Below are positions 16,557 to 23,988 of a stretch of 41,382 nucleotides of DNA, piece after piece. Source of the stretch: Clostridia bacterium (GTDB lineage: Bacteria > Bacillota > Clostridia > Oscillospirales > Acutalibacteraceae). The translations under genes were made by a program, and so were the position numbers. Location: assembly GCA_017399065.1 (NCBI GenBank), contig JAFQEL010000021.1, positions 1 through 41,382 of the forward strand. The letters run 5' to 3'. The notes below the pieces were generated by a model. The model did not search any database. It worked only from the letters and a program-made list of their open reading frames with translations, and was not told the origin of the DNA. Position 1 is the stretch's first letter. Each line of letters begins with the position of its first letter.

Positions 16557-17519
16557 TTATATTCTGTCTTCAGCTGCAAAAAGAATGAAGTAATATGCTT
16601 CAAGTGACTGTATGTATGCTTCCTGGAAATCGGTGTAAGCTTTGTAGTAAAGCGGATTCTTGTCCGTCTTGCCCTCTTCCTGCTTTACCATTGTCATAAA
16701 CACCTGATATCGCTCGCGTGCTTCGTACATATTGTTGAGCCAGAGTGTGAGCTGCTGGTTGCCGACAAATTCATAGAGTGCCTTGTCTTCTTTGATTGCT
16801 TTTACGGCAGACTCAACGTTTGTGATGTAGGTGTCGATTGATGTGGCGGCTGCATGGAAATCGGCTTTGGCAAGGTCCTCGTCAAACGGATTCTCTACAC
16901 CGTCCATAATTTCGTAAAGCTTCATTGCCTTTGCCGAGCTGAGTGTGCCGTCAAGCTTTTCTGTTACCGGCTCGTTTTCAACAGGCTTTGTTGTCTGTGC
17001 AGACGTGGGCTTGTTTTCAGGAGCCGCTGTTGTCTGACCGGGCTTTGCTGTCGAAACAGGCTTTGTTGTTGCAGCAGGCTTTGTTGTTGATGTGCCGGGT
17101 TTGGTTGTTGCGTCGGGTTTTGCGGTAGATTCAGGCTTCTTGGTTTCGCCGTTGCTAAGTGTAGGCTCTTCGATCTCGCCGATATCCGTGTCAACGTTTA
17201 CGTTGCCGCTGTCAGCAGCCGCATTGTTTGCCGTTGTGTTCGGTCGGCTCGGAATCGTACTGCCTGCGGCATCTGTTACAAGCACGCCTCCCTTTTCAGT
17301 TACGGGCGGAACGTAGGGTATGTACTTTGTTTCGCCTTCCTCGTCGGTTGCAACTTCTCCGTTTTCTTCGGTTACAATTTCAAAAATTGCGGTTACACCG
17401 TCTTCAAATGAAATTACTTCGGTCATAGGCGGCACGTAAACGTCGCCTTTGTTTTTGTTGCAGGCGGCAAAGCAGAAAATTACTGCAAGTGCTGCGGCAA
17501 CAAGCATAATTTTTTTCAT
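16557..17519 (-). CDS. Lipoprotein with a Thr/Lys/Pro-rich linker
   Basis: A 320-residue protein with a lipoprotein signal (Cys at about residue 20 in CFAACNK). The middle (about 110-195) is a low-complexity linker built of TTKP, TAKP and TAAP units, as in surface proteins that span the cell wall. The C-terminal part (about 195-320) looks alpha-helical and matches nothing I recognise. Its start lies 24 bp after the stop of the PHP gene, with an AAAGGAAG site, so it is probably the last gene of the hydrogenase-DRTGG-PHP operon. Its role there is unknown. The repeat-rich linker is likely to vary in length between strains. Confidence 0.8.
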   Translation of the reverse strand: MKKIMLVAAALAVIFCFAACNKNKGDVYVPPMTEVISFEDGVTAIFEIVTEENGEVATDEEGETKYIPYVPPVTEKGGVLVTDAAGSTIPSRPNTTANNAAADSGNVNVDTDIGEIEEPTLSNGETKKPESTAKPDATTKPGTSTTKPAATTKPVSTAKPGQTTAAPENKPTSAQTTKPVENEPVTEKLDGTLSSAKAMKLYEIMDGVENPFDEDLAKADFHAAATSIDTYITNVESAVKAIKEDKALYEFVGNQQLTLWLNNMYEARERYQVFMTMVKQEEGKTDKNPLYYKAYTDFQEAYIQSLEAYYFILFAAEDRI

Positions 17520-17543
17520 TTTGGTTTCTTCCTTTCTTTATAA

Positions 17544-18254
17544 TTATCTGTTTTTCAAATGCGCTATTATATTTTTTATATTGTTGTCCGTATGAAGTGA
17601 CAGCGAAGCAGGCGGAAGGGATTCGAGCCTGTGTGCATCGGATGAGGTGAGAATTTTCATACCCGACAGAATCGGATGTTCGGCAATCATTTTATCAAGG
17701 TCACCGCTCGTCGAAATCTCAGCAATCTCAAAGCCCATCTCGGGCGTTATCATGCCGAGGTTTGAAATTACGCTGTAGGATGAACGGTCTATATGAGCAG
17801 GGTAACACACTCCGCCGTATCCGTCAACTAATTTTTCGACATTGCTTATCGAAATACCGCTTGCTGTGGTCAGCAGTATATCCTGACTGCCGAGAATTTT
17901 GTCCGTGTTATCCATAATGAGCTGTGTGCCGAAAATCTCGGGTCGGTTTTTGACAGGCGGTACGGTGCTCAGCACGTAGCTTGAAAATTCCTCTGCCGCT
18001 TTCAGTTCTTCAAAAAGGCAGACTACGTGCACCTCTTCACTTGTGCAAAGCTCCATTCCCGGTATTACGGTTATGCCTGCCTCTTCGCCTGCCCGCATTG
18101 CCGCACCGCAGTTCTGACACGAGTTGTGGTCGGTCAGTGCGATTGCCTGCATACCCATCAGCGCAGAGAGGTTGACAAGGTTATACGGTGTCATATCCTC
18201 CTCCGCACAGGGCGACAGGCAGGAGTGTATATGAAAATCGTAAAAAATACTCAT
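17544..18254 (-). CDS. PHP-domain phosphoesterase
   Basis: A 236-residue PHP-domain protein. PHP proteins bind two or three metal ions and hydrolyse phosphoesters, such as histidinol phosphate or 3',5'-nucleoside bisphosphates. Metal motifs are visible: DFHIHS (residues 6-11), ALTDHN (about 39-44), the H of PAHIDR (about 152) and SSDAHRL (about 204). The ATG overlaps the stop of the upstream DRTGG gene in an ATGA arrangement (18251-18254), which shows tight translational coupling. Genes of this type are known to accompany sensory hydrogenase and DRTGG genes in Clostridia (established gene neighbourhood); its substrate there is not known. Confidence 0.9.
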   Translation of the reverse strand: MSIFYDFHIHSCLSPCAEEDMTPYNLVNLSALMGMQAIALTDHNSCQNCGAAMRAGEEAGITVIPGMELCTSEEVHVVCLFEELKAAEEFSSYVLSTVPPVKNRPEIFGTQLIMDNTDKILGSQDILLTTASGISISNVEKLVDGYGGVCYPAHIDRSSYSVISNLGMITPEMGFEIAEISTSGDLDKMIAEHPILSGMKILTSSDAHRLESLPPASLSLHTDNNIKNIIAHLKNR

Positions 18255-18583
18255 AACTTTTCAGCTATCTTTACTGCAAGGTTGAATGCGTTTTCCCGGC
18301 TTCGCAGTACGATTACTCCGTTTTGCTCGGCACGCATTTTTGCGTCCTCGTCAAATGCGGAATTTTCGGTCAGCAGTATGCAGGCAACGTCAGCAAGTAC
18401 AGCCACACCGATTGAGTTTACATTACCCATAACCGTCAGCCAGCAGTCTCCCTCGTTTGCGCGGGACATAACCCAGCTGAGCAGATCGCCGCAGTAGCCG
18501 CCCTTCACCTCTTTTGTTGCGGCCTTGTCGCCGCAGCAGAGTACTTCAAGTGAAAAATCATCTATAAGATTTTGTACTGTCAT
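18251..18583 (-). CDS. DRTGG-domain protein (copy 2)
   Basis: A 110-residue small DRTGG-like protein. The start at 18583 follows a GAAGGAG site; the longer frame from 18649 would lie inside the hydrogenase gene. It begins 13 bp after the hydrogenase stop and its own stop overlaps the PHP start. It has the same overall build as the other DRTGG protein at 20563-20922: a start with VQNLIDDFSLEVL, a middle ending in DVACILLTEN, and a C-terminal NGVIVLRSRENAF. DRTGG domains often occur beside nucleotide-binding CBS pairs and HPr-kinase-like modules; their ligand is unclear. Two copies in one cluster suggest partners with different roles. Confidence 0.82.
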   Translation of the reverse strand: MTVQNLIDDFSLEVLCCGDKAATKEVKGGYCGDLLSWVMSRANEGDCWLTVMGNVNSIGVAVLADVACILLTENSAFDEDAKMRAEQNGVIVLRSRENAFNLAVKIAEKL

Positions 18584-18596
18584 TTTTTTCGCTCCT

Positions 18597-19895
18597 TCAG
18601 CTTTCCTGTTTTTCTGTGCGGTAGGGTGCGGGAATAAAATCCTGGTCACTGCCGCTTAGCTGTTCACGCAGTCTGAAAACGCAGTCGGTCTCGGTTGCAA
18701 AGCCGCGTACGATATCGTCAGCAAGCGCAGCACACGAGGGTGCACCGCAGGTGCCGCAGTCAAGTCCCGGCAGACGCTTGAGTATCGCCTGCTTTTCAGC
18801 CATCTTTCTCATCGCCTCGGGCACACTGTCAGCCAGCTTCATTACGTTTGTTGCCTCAAGCGGTTTTGACCAGTACATATCGTCGGGTACATCGCTGCTG
18901 TCAAGCCTGTTGCACGAAACGGGCAGATACTTGCGAAGCCTTTTCATTCTTGCCTTTGCAACGTACGGGTTTTCGTATGTAAGCGAGCCGCCGACACAGC
19001 CGCCCGTGCAGGCATTAAGCTCAATAAAGTCAATGTTTTCGAGCTTTTCATCCTCAATTTCGTTGAGGATTTTCATAACGTTTTCAATTCCGTCAGCCGC
19101 AAGGCAGTTGTCACGCAGCAGTGCGTTTGCCTCGCCGCCGCTGCTTGCCCAGCTTACGCCTATGATACCCGAAGCCTGCATTGAGTCCACCTCTTCAAGG
19201 TGATTCATACGCGAAAGCAGTGTGGGATAAATCTCTTTTATCGCAATAGCGCCGCTTACCTGTGAACCTCCGAGACAGATAGGTGCCTTGATTGCTGTCA
19301 TCTTTGCAGGACACGGTGTGATGAAAAATACGCCGATGTCCTCATCCTCAAGACCCGTTTCAGCCTTTGCCTTTTCTCTTGCGAGCTTTGCCGCAATCTC
19401 CATGGGTGAGTTGAGCGGCACGACGTGGTCAATAAGATTCGGGAAATTGACTCTTATAAGTCTGACTACCGCAGGGCAGGCAGATGAAATTGCAGGTGTC
19501 TTAATCTGACCCTGCTCAAAAAGCTTTCTTGTAGCATCGCTTACAAGCTCCGCACCCTTTGAAACCTCGAATACGTCGTCGAAGCCTACCTCTTTGAGTG
19601 CGGTCAGTACGTAGTCAACGTCGTCAAGGTTATTGAACTGACCGTAAAGAGCAGGTGCAGGCAGTGCGATTTTATATTTGAATTCGTGTATTCTTTCCAG
19701 AGTCTCATATTCAGCGTACTTTGCATGGTGCGGACAAACATTTATACATTCGCCGCAGTCGATGCAACGCTCTTTGATTATATGAGCCTTACCGCCTCTG
19801 ACTCGTATTGCGCCTGTCGGGCAACGCTTGATGCAGTTTGTGCATCCGCGGCATTTGTCACGGTCAAGGCGAACGGAATGATAAAAATCAGCCAT
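18597..19895 (-). CDS. Sensory-type [FeFe]-hydrogenase-like protein
   Basis: A 432-residue iron-sulfur protein. Two [4Fe-4S] ferredoxin motifs lie at Cys15/18/21/25 and Cys44/47/50/54. The H-cluster ligands follow: Cys140 (SSACP), Cys195 (TPCPAK), Cys296 and Cys300 (ACTGGCVGG). A C-terminal DCGTCGAPSC motif with a later Cys (about 378-410) adds another cluster. In catalytic hydrogenases the first motif is TSCCP, where the first Cys passes protons; here it is Ala, as reported for the sensory enzyme HydS. With the adjacent RsbW-like ATPase and DRTGG and PHP genes, this points to redox or hydrogen sensing rather than bulk hydrogen production. No PAS domain is present. The AAGGAG site fits the start at 19895. 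Confidence 0.88.
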   Translation of the reverse strand: MADFYHSVRLDRDKCRGCTNCIKRCPTGAIRVRGGKAHIIKERCIDCGECINVCPHHAKYAEYETLERIHEFKYKIALPAPALYGQFNNLDDVDYVLTALKEVGFDDVFEVSKGAELVSDATRKLFEQGQIKTPAISSACPAVVRLIRVNFPNLIDHVVPLNSPMEIAAKLAREKAKAETGLEDEDIGVFFITPCPAKMTAIKAPICLGGSQVSGAIAIKEIYPTLLSRMNHLEEVDSMQASGIIGVSWASSGGEANALLRDNCLAADGIENVMKILNEIEDEKLENIDFIELNACTGGCVGGSLTYENPYVAKARMKRLRKYLPVSCNRLDSSDVPDDMYWSKPLEATNVMKLADSVPEAMRKMAEKQAILKRLPGLDCGTCGAPSCAALADDIVRGFATETDCVFRLREQLSGSDQDFIPAPYRTEKQES

Positions 19896-19908
19896 AGCTT
19901 ACTCCTTT

Positions 19909-20147
19909 GAATTTTATATGCTTCGCAGATAAAATTCAGCGATATAAATCCCTTGCGGGATTTTCGATATATTTTAATATACGCCAAAGGCATATGTTAA
20001 AATGCGATATGTTGCTTCGCAACGCGATATACGCTGCGGCGTACGAGGATTTATATCATATCGCAGGCGAGAGTAACGAGCCTATATCGCAACCGAATAA
20101 AATGAAGGTTATATCGTATTTGCTTTCAGGCAAATATATCGCAGATT
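19909..20147. repeat. GCGATAT-type hairpin array inside the sensory hydrogenase cluster
   Basis: It begins beside the hydrogenase ribosome binding site with arms GAATTTTAT (19909-19917) and ATAAAATTC (19929-19937), then hairpins joined by GCGATATA: AATCCC/GGGATT (loop TTGC), an AT-rich long hairpin, GTTGC/GCAAC (loop TTC) and a GC-rich one. After GGATTTATATC the joining word flips to ATATCGC, and it ends at the stop of the RsbW-like gene with ATTTGC/GCAAAT arms. It splits an otherwise compact operon. Confidence 0.9.
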
Positions 20148-20570
20148 TTATGCGTTAATTTTAAGTGTCATTACAGTGCCGACTCCGAGCTCGGTCTGTA
20201 TATACATTTCGTCGCTGTATTTTTTTATGTTCGGCAGACCCATACCTGCACCGAAGCCGAGTGCACGTATGCGGTCGGGTGCAGTCGAGTAGCCCTCCTG
20301 CATTGCAAGCTCGACGTTTTCAATACCGGGTCCGTGGTCGGTCAGCACAACCTTTACATATTCGGGTGTGATTTCTACGTCAATTTCACCGCCGCCTGCG
20401 TGGATTACGAGGTTGATTTCAGCCTCATAAACCGCAATTGCAGTGTTGCGTACAGCCTGGGGAGGGAAGCCGATATCTTTGAGTGTTTTTTTGATTTTTC
20501 CGGATGCTTCGCCTGCGCGTGTGAAGTCAGTGCCGTCTACAATATAATGTTGTTTAATTATTTCAGCCAT
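20148..20570 (-). CDS. RsbW-like ATP-binding protein (anti-sigma-factor kinase fold)
   Basis: A 140-residue HATPase domain protein like RsbW/SpoIIAB/RsbT. The N box EAEINLVIHA, G1 box DHGPGI and G2 box GFGAGMGLPNI are all present. Such proteins bind ATP and usually phosphorylate an STAS-type partner or hold a sigma factor. The start at 20570 (MAEIIKQ) is preferred; it overlaps the end of the upstream DRTGG gene by 8 bp, with GGAGGG about 11 bp upstream, so the two are coupled. No sigma factor, STAS protein or PP2C phosphatase is seen in the window, so its partner may be the DRTGG protein or lie elsewhere. Confidence 0.88.
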   Translation of the reverse strand: MAEIIKQHYIVDGTDFTRAGEASGKIKKTLKDIGFPPQAVRNTAIAVYEAEINLVIHAGGGEIDVEITPEYVKVVLTDHGPGIENVELAMQEGYSTAPDRIRALGFGAGMGLPNIKKYSDEMYIQTELGVGTVMTLKINA

Positions 20571-20922
20571 TGTAAGGGTGCCCTCCTCCTCGCAGTCCGT
20601 TTTCGTAAAGAATGCCGCAGGAAGTGAACATCTCACGCTTTGTTCTCAGCAGAGGAATTCCGTTTTCCTTGGCAAGCTCAATCATGCTCTCGTCAGGCTT
20701 TTTGCCTCTGACGAAAACAATGCATTTCATATCCATCATTTCTGCGGTGCGTACAACCTGCGGGTTGACAAGACCTGTCAGGAGCACAGCCTGCTCCTTG
20801 ACGTAAGCGAGCACGTCGCTCATCATATCACTGCCGCAGGCGGAGATTACGTCTCTGTCGAGAAACTCCTCACCGTAGATAAGCTCAGCCTCGAGCACTT
20901 TCATAATTTCGGAAACTTTCAT
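20563..20922 (-). CDS. DRTGG-domain protein (copy 1)
   Basis: A 119-residue DRTGG-domain protein. The start at 20922 (MKVSEIMKVL) has an AAAGGA site about 8 bp upstream; the ATG at 20940 has none. The core reads VLLTGLVNPQVVRTAEMMDMKCIVFVRG (here cited in part: VLLTGLVNPQ and KCIVFVRGKKP), typical of DRTGG domains, and the tail ends GLRGGGHPYNG. It is the first gene of the sensory hydrogenase cluster and overlaps the RsbW-like gene by 8 bp. DRTGG, ATPase and hydrogenase genes are often adjacent in Clostridia and Thermotogae (established neighbourhood). The ligand is unknown. Confidence 0.83.
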   Translation of the reverse strand: MKVSEIMKVLEAELIYGEEFLDRDVISACGSDMMSDVLAYVKEQAVLLTGLVNPQVVRTAEMMDMKCIVFVRGKKPDESMIELAKENGIPLLRTKREMFTSCGILYENGLRGGGHPYNG

Positions 20923-21427
20923 AATCGGTTTTCCTTTCATATATGTTTTTTAAAAAATGCGTGTGAACGCAATGGATTGCTGATTGTTCGGGTAATGTGC
21001 TCAGGATTTTTATATCTTTGTTGCTTTGTGCTAAACCTCCTTTTCAAAGGAGGTGAATTTTGCGAAGCAAAAGACGGAGGATTGCAACAGAAAATATATA
21101 TTTCTTTTTCGCTTCAAAGGAGTGCGTCTTGTAACTTTTGTCATTCGTTACAAAAGTAACCAAAAGAACTTTTTAGCTTTAAGCACTCCGCAACGGCTGA
21201 CGGATTTTACTCCGCTCGGCAGACGGAACACAAAAAGTGTGTTCCGTCACCGCAATGGCTACTAAATCAATCTGAATTTCAGGCTCTCTGTCGCATGCGG
21301 TACTCTCGCTCGGATATTAATTGAGGCACAACACCGTCAGCCTGCTCCGTTCAAGGTCACAGCATTTGTTATTTTTATGTGTGATTTTTCTTTTATGATT
21401 TAGCTGTGACGGAGGATTGCTGAAAAA
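20923..21427. other. Intergenic stretch with two repeat types
   Basis: No gene is visible. 21033-21083 holds a dispersed CTCCTTTT/AAAGGAG repeat with a TTTGCGAAGCAAA hairpin, also present in reverse at 615-668. 21131-21364 holds the second copy of the ~240-bp structured repeat, in reverse orientation. Open frames across this region are repeat-derived. Confidence 0.7.
21131..21364 (-). repeat. ~240-bp structured repeat, copy 2 (reverse)
   Basis: Reverse-oriented copy. Landmarks on the plus strand: end hairpin arms 21131-21141 and 21150-21160, CTGACGG at 21197-21203, the paired CCGTCAG at 21334-21340, and the terminal GTCACAGCA at 21356-21364. The variable inner hairpin here is GACGGAACAC (21222-21231) with GTGTTCCGTC (21239-21248), entirely different bases from copies 1 and 3, yet fully paired. 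Confidence 0.75.
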
Positions 21428-21775
21428 TCAATACATCTTTTTCATATTGCCTTTTTTCCATTCCTCATAAAAGGTACGGATTGAGCCTGCCCATATTCCC
21501 TTATCCTTAATAACAGCTTTGATTACTTTTTTGCATTCCTTCGGGTAATCAAAAATCAGCAGAGTTGCAGTCCACGAGGAAACATACACATCTTCATTAT
21601 AAAGCTGTGCTTTTGCAAGTGCGATACCTTCTTCGGATGACATAAGAATTTTTATATTTTTCATTATCTGAGCATTCGCCTTGTTAACTTTACTGTAATC
21701 AAGCGAAATAACTGTTTCACTGCCATGAGTGTGGCAGGCTTCGATATATTTTTCAAGTACGGTTTGCAGATCCAT
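21428..21775 (-). CDS. DUF2019-like small protein
   Basis: A 115-residue protein resembling DUF2019: an N-terminal helix LEKYIEACHTHG, a KVNKANAQIMK helix, a middle VSSWTATLLIFDYPKE and a C-terminal RTFYEEWKKGNM. DUF2019 proteins are small helical-repeat-like proteins, often in immunity or toxin-neighbour settings, without a fixed function. It starts 10 bp after the stop of the ZnuB-like permease and is likely co-transcribed with it. Nothing in the sequence links it to metal transport. Confidence 0.65.
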   Translation of the reverse strand: MDLQTVLEKYIEACHTHGSETVISLDYSKVNKANAQIMKNIKILMSSEEGIALAKAQLYNEDVYVSSWTATLLIFDYPKECKKVIKAVIKDKGIWAGSIRTFYEEWKKGNMKKMY

Positions 21776-21785
21776 ATTATTTACC

Positions 21786-22631
21786 TCAGCAACATTGCTT
21801 CTTTGAAGTCTTCTGCTTTATTTTGCCTGCGATGCTGAACAGTATAAACATAACTGCGTTGACTGCGACAACGCTTGCACCGGTAGGTGTGTCAAAAATA
21901 TATGCGCCGACAAAGCCGACAAAAAAGCTGAGCGTTGATACTACGGCTGAGCACATCACAACACCGCGGAAGCTGCGGAAAAATCTCATAGCAGTCAGCG
22001 ACGGGAAGATGAGAAGCGACGAAATAAGAATCGCACCCATAAGTCGCATACCCACAACGATTGTGACGGCGGTGAGAATTGAAACAACAGTGTTGTAAAA
22101 CGATACCTTTGTGCCCGTTGCCTTGGCAAAGCTCTCGTCAAAGGTCACGCTGAAAATTCCGTTGTACATCAGCAGATACATCAGTATAACAACTGCAGAG
22201 AGCACAACGCTAATAACCACATCAGATCGGTCGATTGCAACAATACTGCCGAACATATAGCTGCCAACGTCAATATTGACGTTGCCTGCAAGCTTTACCG
22301 TCAGCACGCCTACCGCAATCGCAGTGCCCGAGATGAGGGCTATCGCGCTGTCACCGTTGATACGACTGTTTCGGCTGATACGAAGCAGGAAGAATGCCGC
22401 CACGATTACAACGGGTATTGCGATTTTAAGCGGAGCAATTCCTGCCGCGGCGGCAACACATAGTGCGCCGTAGCCGACGTGCGAAAGTCCGTCACCTATC
22501 ATCGAAAAACGCTTGAGCACGAGCACCGAGCCAAGCAGTGCCGCACACAGCGACACTAAAATCCCGACAATAAGCGGCGTGCACAAAATCGGATATGAAA
22601 ATATTTCTGTTATAGCTGTTATAAATGACAT
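21786..22631 (-). CDS. ZnuB/MntB-like metal ABC transporter permease
   Basis: A 281-residue membrane protein with about eight helices of the ABC-3 family, which imports zinc or manganese with a solute-binding lipoprotein and an ATPase. The family stretch LVLKRFSMIGDGLSHVGYGAL is visible near residues 40-60. The start at 22631 (MSFITAI) is preferred because GAGG lies upstream and the longer frame to 22727 is translated hairpin repeat. No ATPase or binding-protein gene is adjacent; upstream is a repeat array and then an unrelated gene, so this permease is an orphan here. The C-terminus ends KQKTSKKQCC, a Lys/Cys-rich tail. Confidence 0.88.
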   Translation of the reverse strand: MSFITAITEIFSYPILCTPLIVGILVSLCAALLGSVLVLKRFSMIGDGLSHVGYGALCVAAAAGIAPLKIAIPVVIVAAFFLLRISRNSRINGDSAIALISGTAIAVGVLTVKLAGNVNIDVGSYMFGSIVAIDRSDVVISVVLSAVVILMYLLMYNGIFSVTFDESFAKATGTKVSFYNTVVSILTAVTIVVGMRLMGAILISSLLIFPSLTAMRFFRSFRGVVMCSAVVSTLSFFVGFVGAYIFDTPTGASVVAVNAVMFILFSIAGKIKQKTSKKQCC

Positions 22632-22648
22632 TGTAATTGCCTCGATTC

Positions 22649-22771
22649 TTGCACCGCAGTGCATATCGTGTCCCGAAGGGACATATCTCGCCGAAGGTAT
22701 ATCGTGTTGCGAAGCAACATATCGCAAATCCGCAAGGATTTATATCGCGTAAAATCGCAAAGCGATTTTAC
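22649..22771. repeat. GCGATAT-type hairpin array, left of the intact four-helix-bundle gene
   Basis: Hairpins GCAC/GTGC, TCCC/GGGA (loop GAA), ACC/GGT type, GTTGC/GCAAC (loop GAA) and AAATCC/GGATTT (loop GCAA) joined by ATATCG(C/T), ending with arms GTAAAATCGC/GCGATTTTAC. Between the array and the neighbouring gene, a 5-bp hairpin (22795-22807, loop GAA) contains that gene's stop codon. Confidence 0.88.
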
Positions 22772-22802
22772 ATTTGAAGATTTTAAAACTTAATACTGAG
22801 AA

Positions 22803-23147
22803 TCAGTTTTTGTTGGCTTTTGCGGTAGTAACAGAAGCTATGAGCTTTCTGCGTATTGAGCCGCATTTGCTTTGAAGTTGGGTATATGTTTTTTCGTCAA
22901 TGGTATTAGTTTTAAAAAGTATTTCCAACCAATATTCTGTTTCGTAGCATTCTTTTAAAGCGATTTCCATTTTGCTTACAAAATCTGCTTTGCTTTGAGC
23001 GTATTTTGCTTCGTGAGCATTTGCACCGATAGAAGAACAGGAACGAAGTAATTGATTTGTAAAGACTTTTCTGCCGTTTATGCTTTCACATATATAAGTA
23101 ATTTCAACAGTTAATTCAACTGCCAATTCTTTTATTGTTTTATCCAT
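22803..23147 (-). CDS. Four-helix-bundle protein (S23/IVS, Avd-like)
   Basis: A 114-residue protein of the four-helix-bundle S23/IVS family, first found in intervening sequences of 23S rRNA genes and structurally related to Avd proteins of diversity-generating retroelements. The family signature appears as LLRSCSSIGANAHEAKYAQ, followed by FVSKMEIALKECYETEYWLEIL. The start at 23147 (MDKTIKEL) follows an AAAGGTG site; the longer frame to 23366 is repeat sequence. It is bracketed by hairpin arrays at 22649-22771 and 23163-23402 in inverted orientation. About half of its residues match the broken copy at 16044-16400. Function is unknown; an RNA- or hairpin-related role is an inference. Confidence 0.88.
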   Translation of the reverse strand: MDKTIKELAVELTVEITYICESINGRKVFTNQLLRSCSSIGANAHEAKYAQSKADFVSKMEIALKECYETEYWLEILFKTNTIDEKTYTQLQSKCGSIRRKLIASVTTAKANKN

Positions 23148-23162
23148 ACTGTTGACACCTTT

Positions 23163-23402
23163 GGCGATATAGTTGCCTTGCGGCAACTGCGATATATAAA
23201 TGCGATATAACCTCACTTGCGTTCGGTTGCGATATAGGCTCGTTCCACTCGCCTGCAAACGATATAAATCCCTTCGTGTTTTTTGGCATATGCCTACGGC
23301 GTATGTCAAAAAACATATCGCGTCCCGAAGGGACATATCGCATTTTAATATATCGCAAATCCGCAAGGATTTATATCGCGTAAAATCGCAAAGCGATTTT
23401 AC
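23163..23402. repeat. GCGATAT-type hairpin array, right of the intact four-helix-bundle gene
   Basis: It starts beside the gene's ribosome binding site with GCGATATA words, then hairpins GTTGCC/GGCAAC (loop TTGC), an ACC/GGT and a GGC/GCC unit, a long hairpin TTTTTTG-CATATGCC with its complement, TCCC/GGGA, AAATCC/GGATTT (loop GCAA), and a last stem GTAAAATCGC (23380-23389) with GCGATTTTAC (23393-23402). The last arm contains the stop codon of the uracil-DNA glycosylase gene. Confidence 0.9.
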
Positions 23403-23977
23403 ATTTCATACGTTTCCGGACAAACTTCCATAATCTTCTCTCTGAGTGCTATGAAGTCCTCAAGTGCGTCGGGCTTCTGGTTGGGGTTACGCAGAAGTGC
23501 CGCAGGGTGGAAGGTGCCCATCATAAGTGTGCCGTTTTTCTCAATAAACTGACCGTGCTGTTTTGTGACCTTGAAGTCGGGTGAGATAATTCTTGTTGCC
23601 GAAATTCTGCCGAGGCAGACGATGATCTTAGGCTTGAGCAGTCTTGTCTGCTCTCTGAGCCAGCCTATGCACATATCCTGCTCGGCAGGCAGCGGATCGC
23701 GGTTCTGTGGAGGGCGGCACTTGACCATATTTGCTATATAGATATTCTTTTTTCTGTCGAGGTCTACTGCGGCAAGGAATTTGTCGAGAAGCTGACCGCC
23801 TCTGCCTACAAAAGGCTCACCCTGCAGGTCCTCGTTTGCACCGGGACCTTCGCCGATGAAAAGCACCTTTGCGTTTTCGTTGCCTACGCCGAACACGAGC
23901 TTTGTTCTTGTTTTGCCAAGCTCGCATTTCATACAGCCCATACAGTCGCTTTTAAGCTGTTCCCAATTATCGTACAT
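23399..23977 (-). CDS. Family-4 uracil-DNA glycosylase (Fe-S type)
   Basis: A 192-residue uracil-DNA glycosylase of the iron-sulfur group, which removes uracil from DNA at the start of base excision repair. Motif 1 is [17 protein letters not shown] (about residues 42-58) and the C-terminal motif is [10 protein letters not shown] (about 155). Cysteines for the [4Fe-4S] cluster include those in CMGCMKC (about 12-18), KCRPP (about 86) and IIVCLG (about 118). It starts 11 bp after the recF stop and ends inside the terminal stem of a hairpin array. Pairing with recF gives a small DNA-repair operon. Confidence 0.92.
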   Translation of the reverse strand: MYDNWEQLKSDCMGCMKCELGKTRTKLVFGVGNENAKVLFIGEGPGANEDLQGEPFVGRGGQLLDKFLAAVDLDRKKNIYIANMVKCRPPQNRDPLPAEQDMCIGWLREQTRLLKPKIIVCLGRISATRIISPDFKVTKQHGQFIEKNGTLMMGTFHPAALLRNPNQKPDALEDFIALREKIMEVCPETYEM

Positions 23978-23988
23978 ATCTATACTCC

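Noticed and set aside
18597-19895. Catalytic (energy-yielding) [FeFe] hydrogenase
   Set aside because: The proton-passing Cys of the first motif is Ala, and the neighbours are signalling genes without NuoE/F-like subunits.
19907-20158. 83-codon frame beside the hydrogenase start
   Set aside because: It is a translation of the hairpin array with recurring repeat words.
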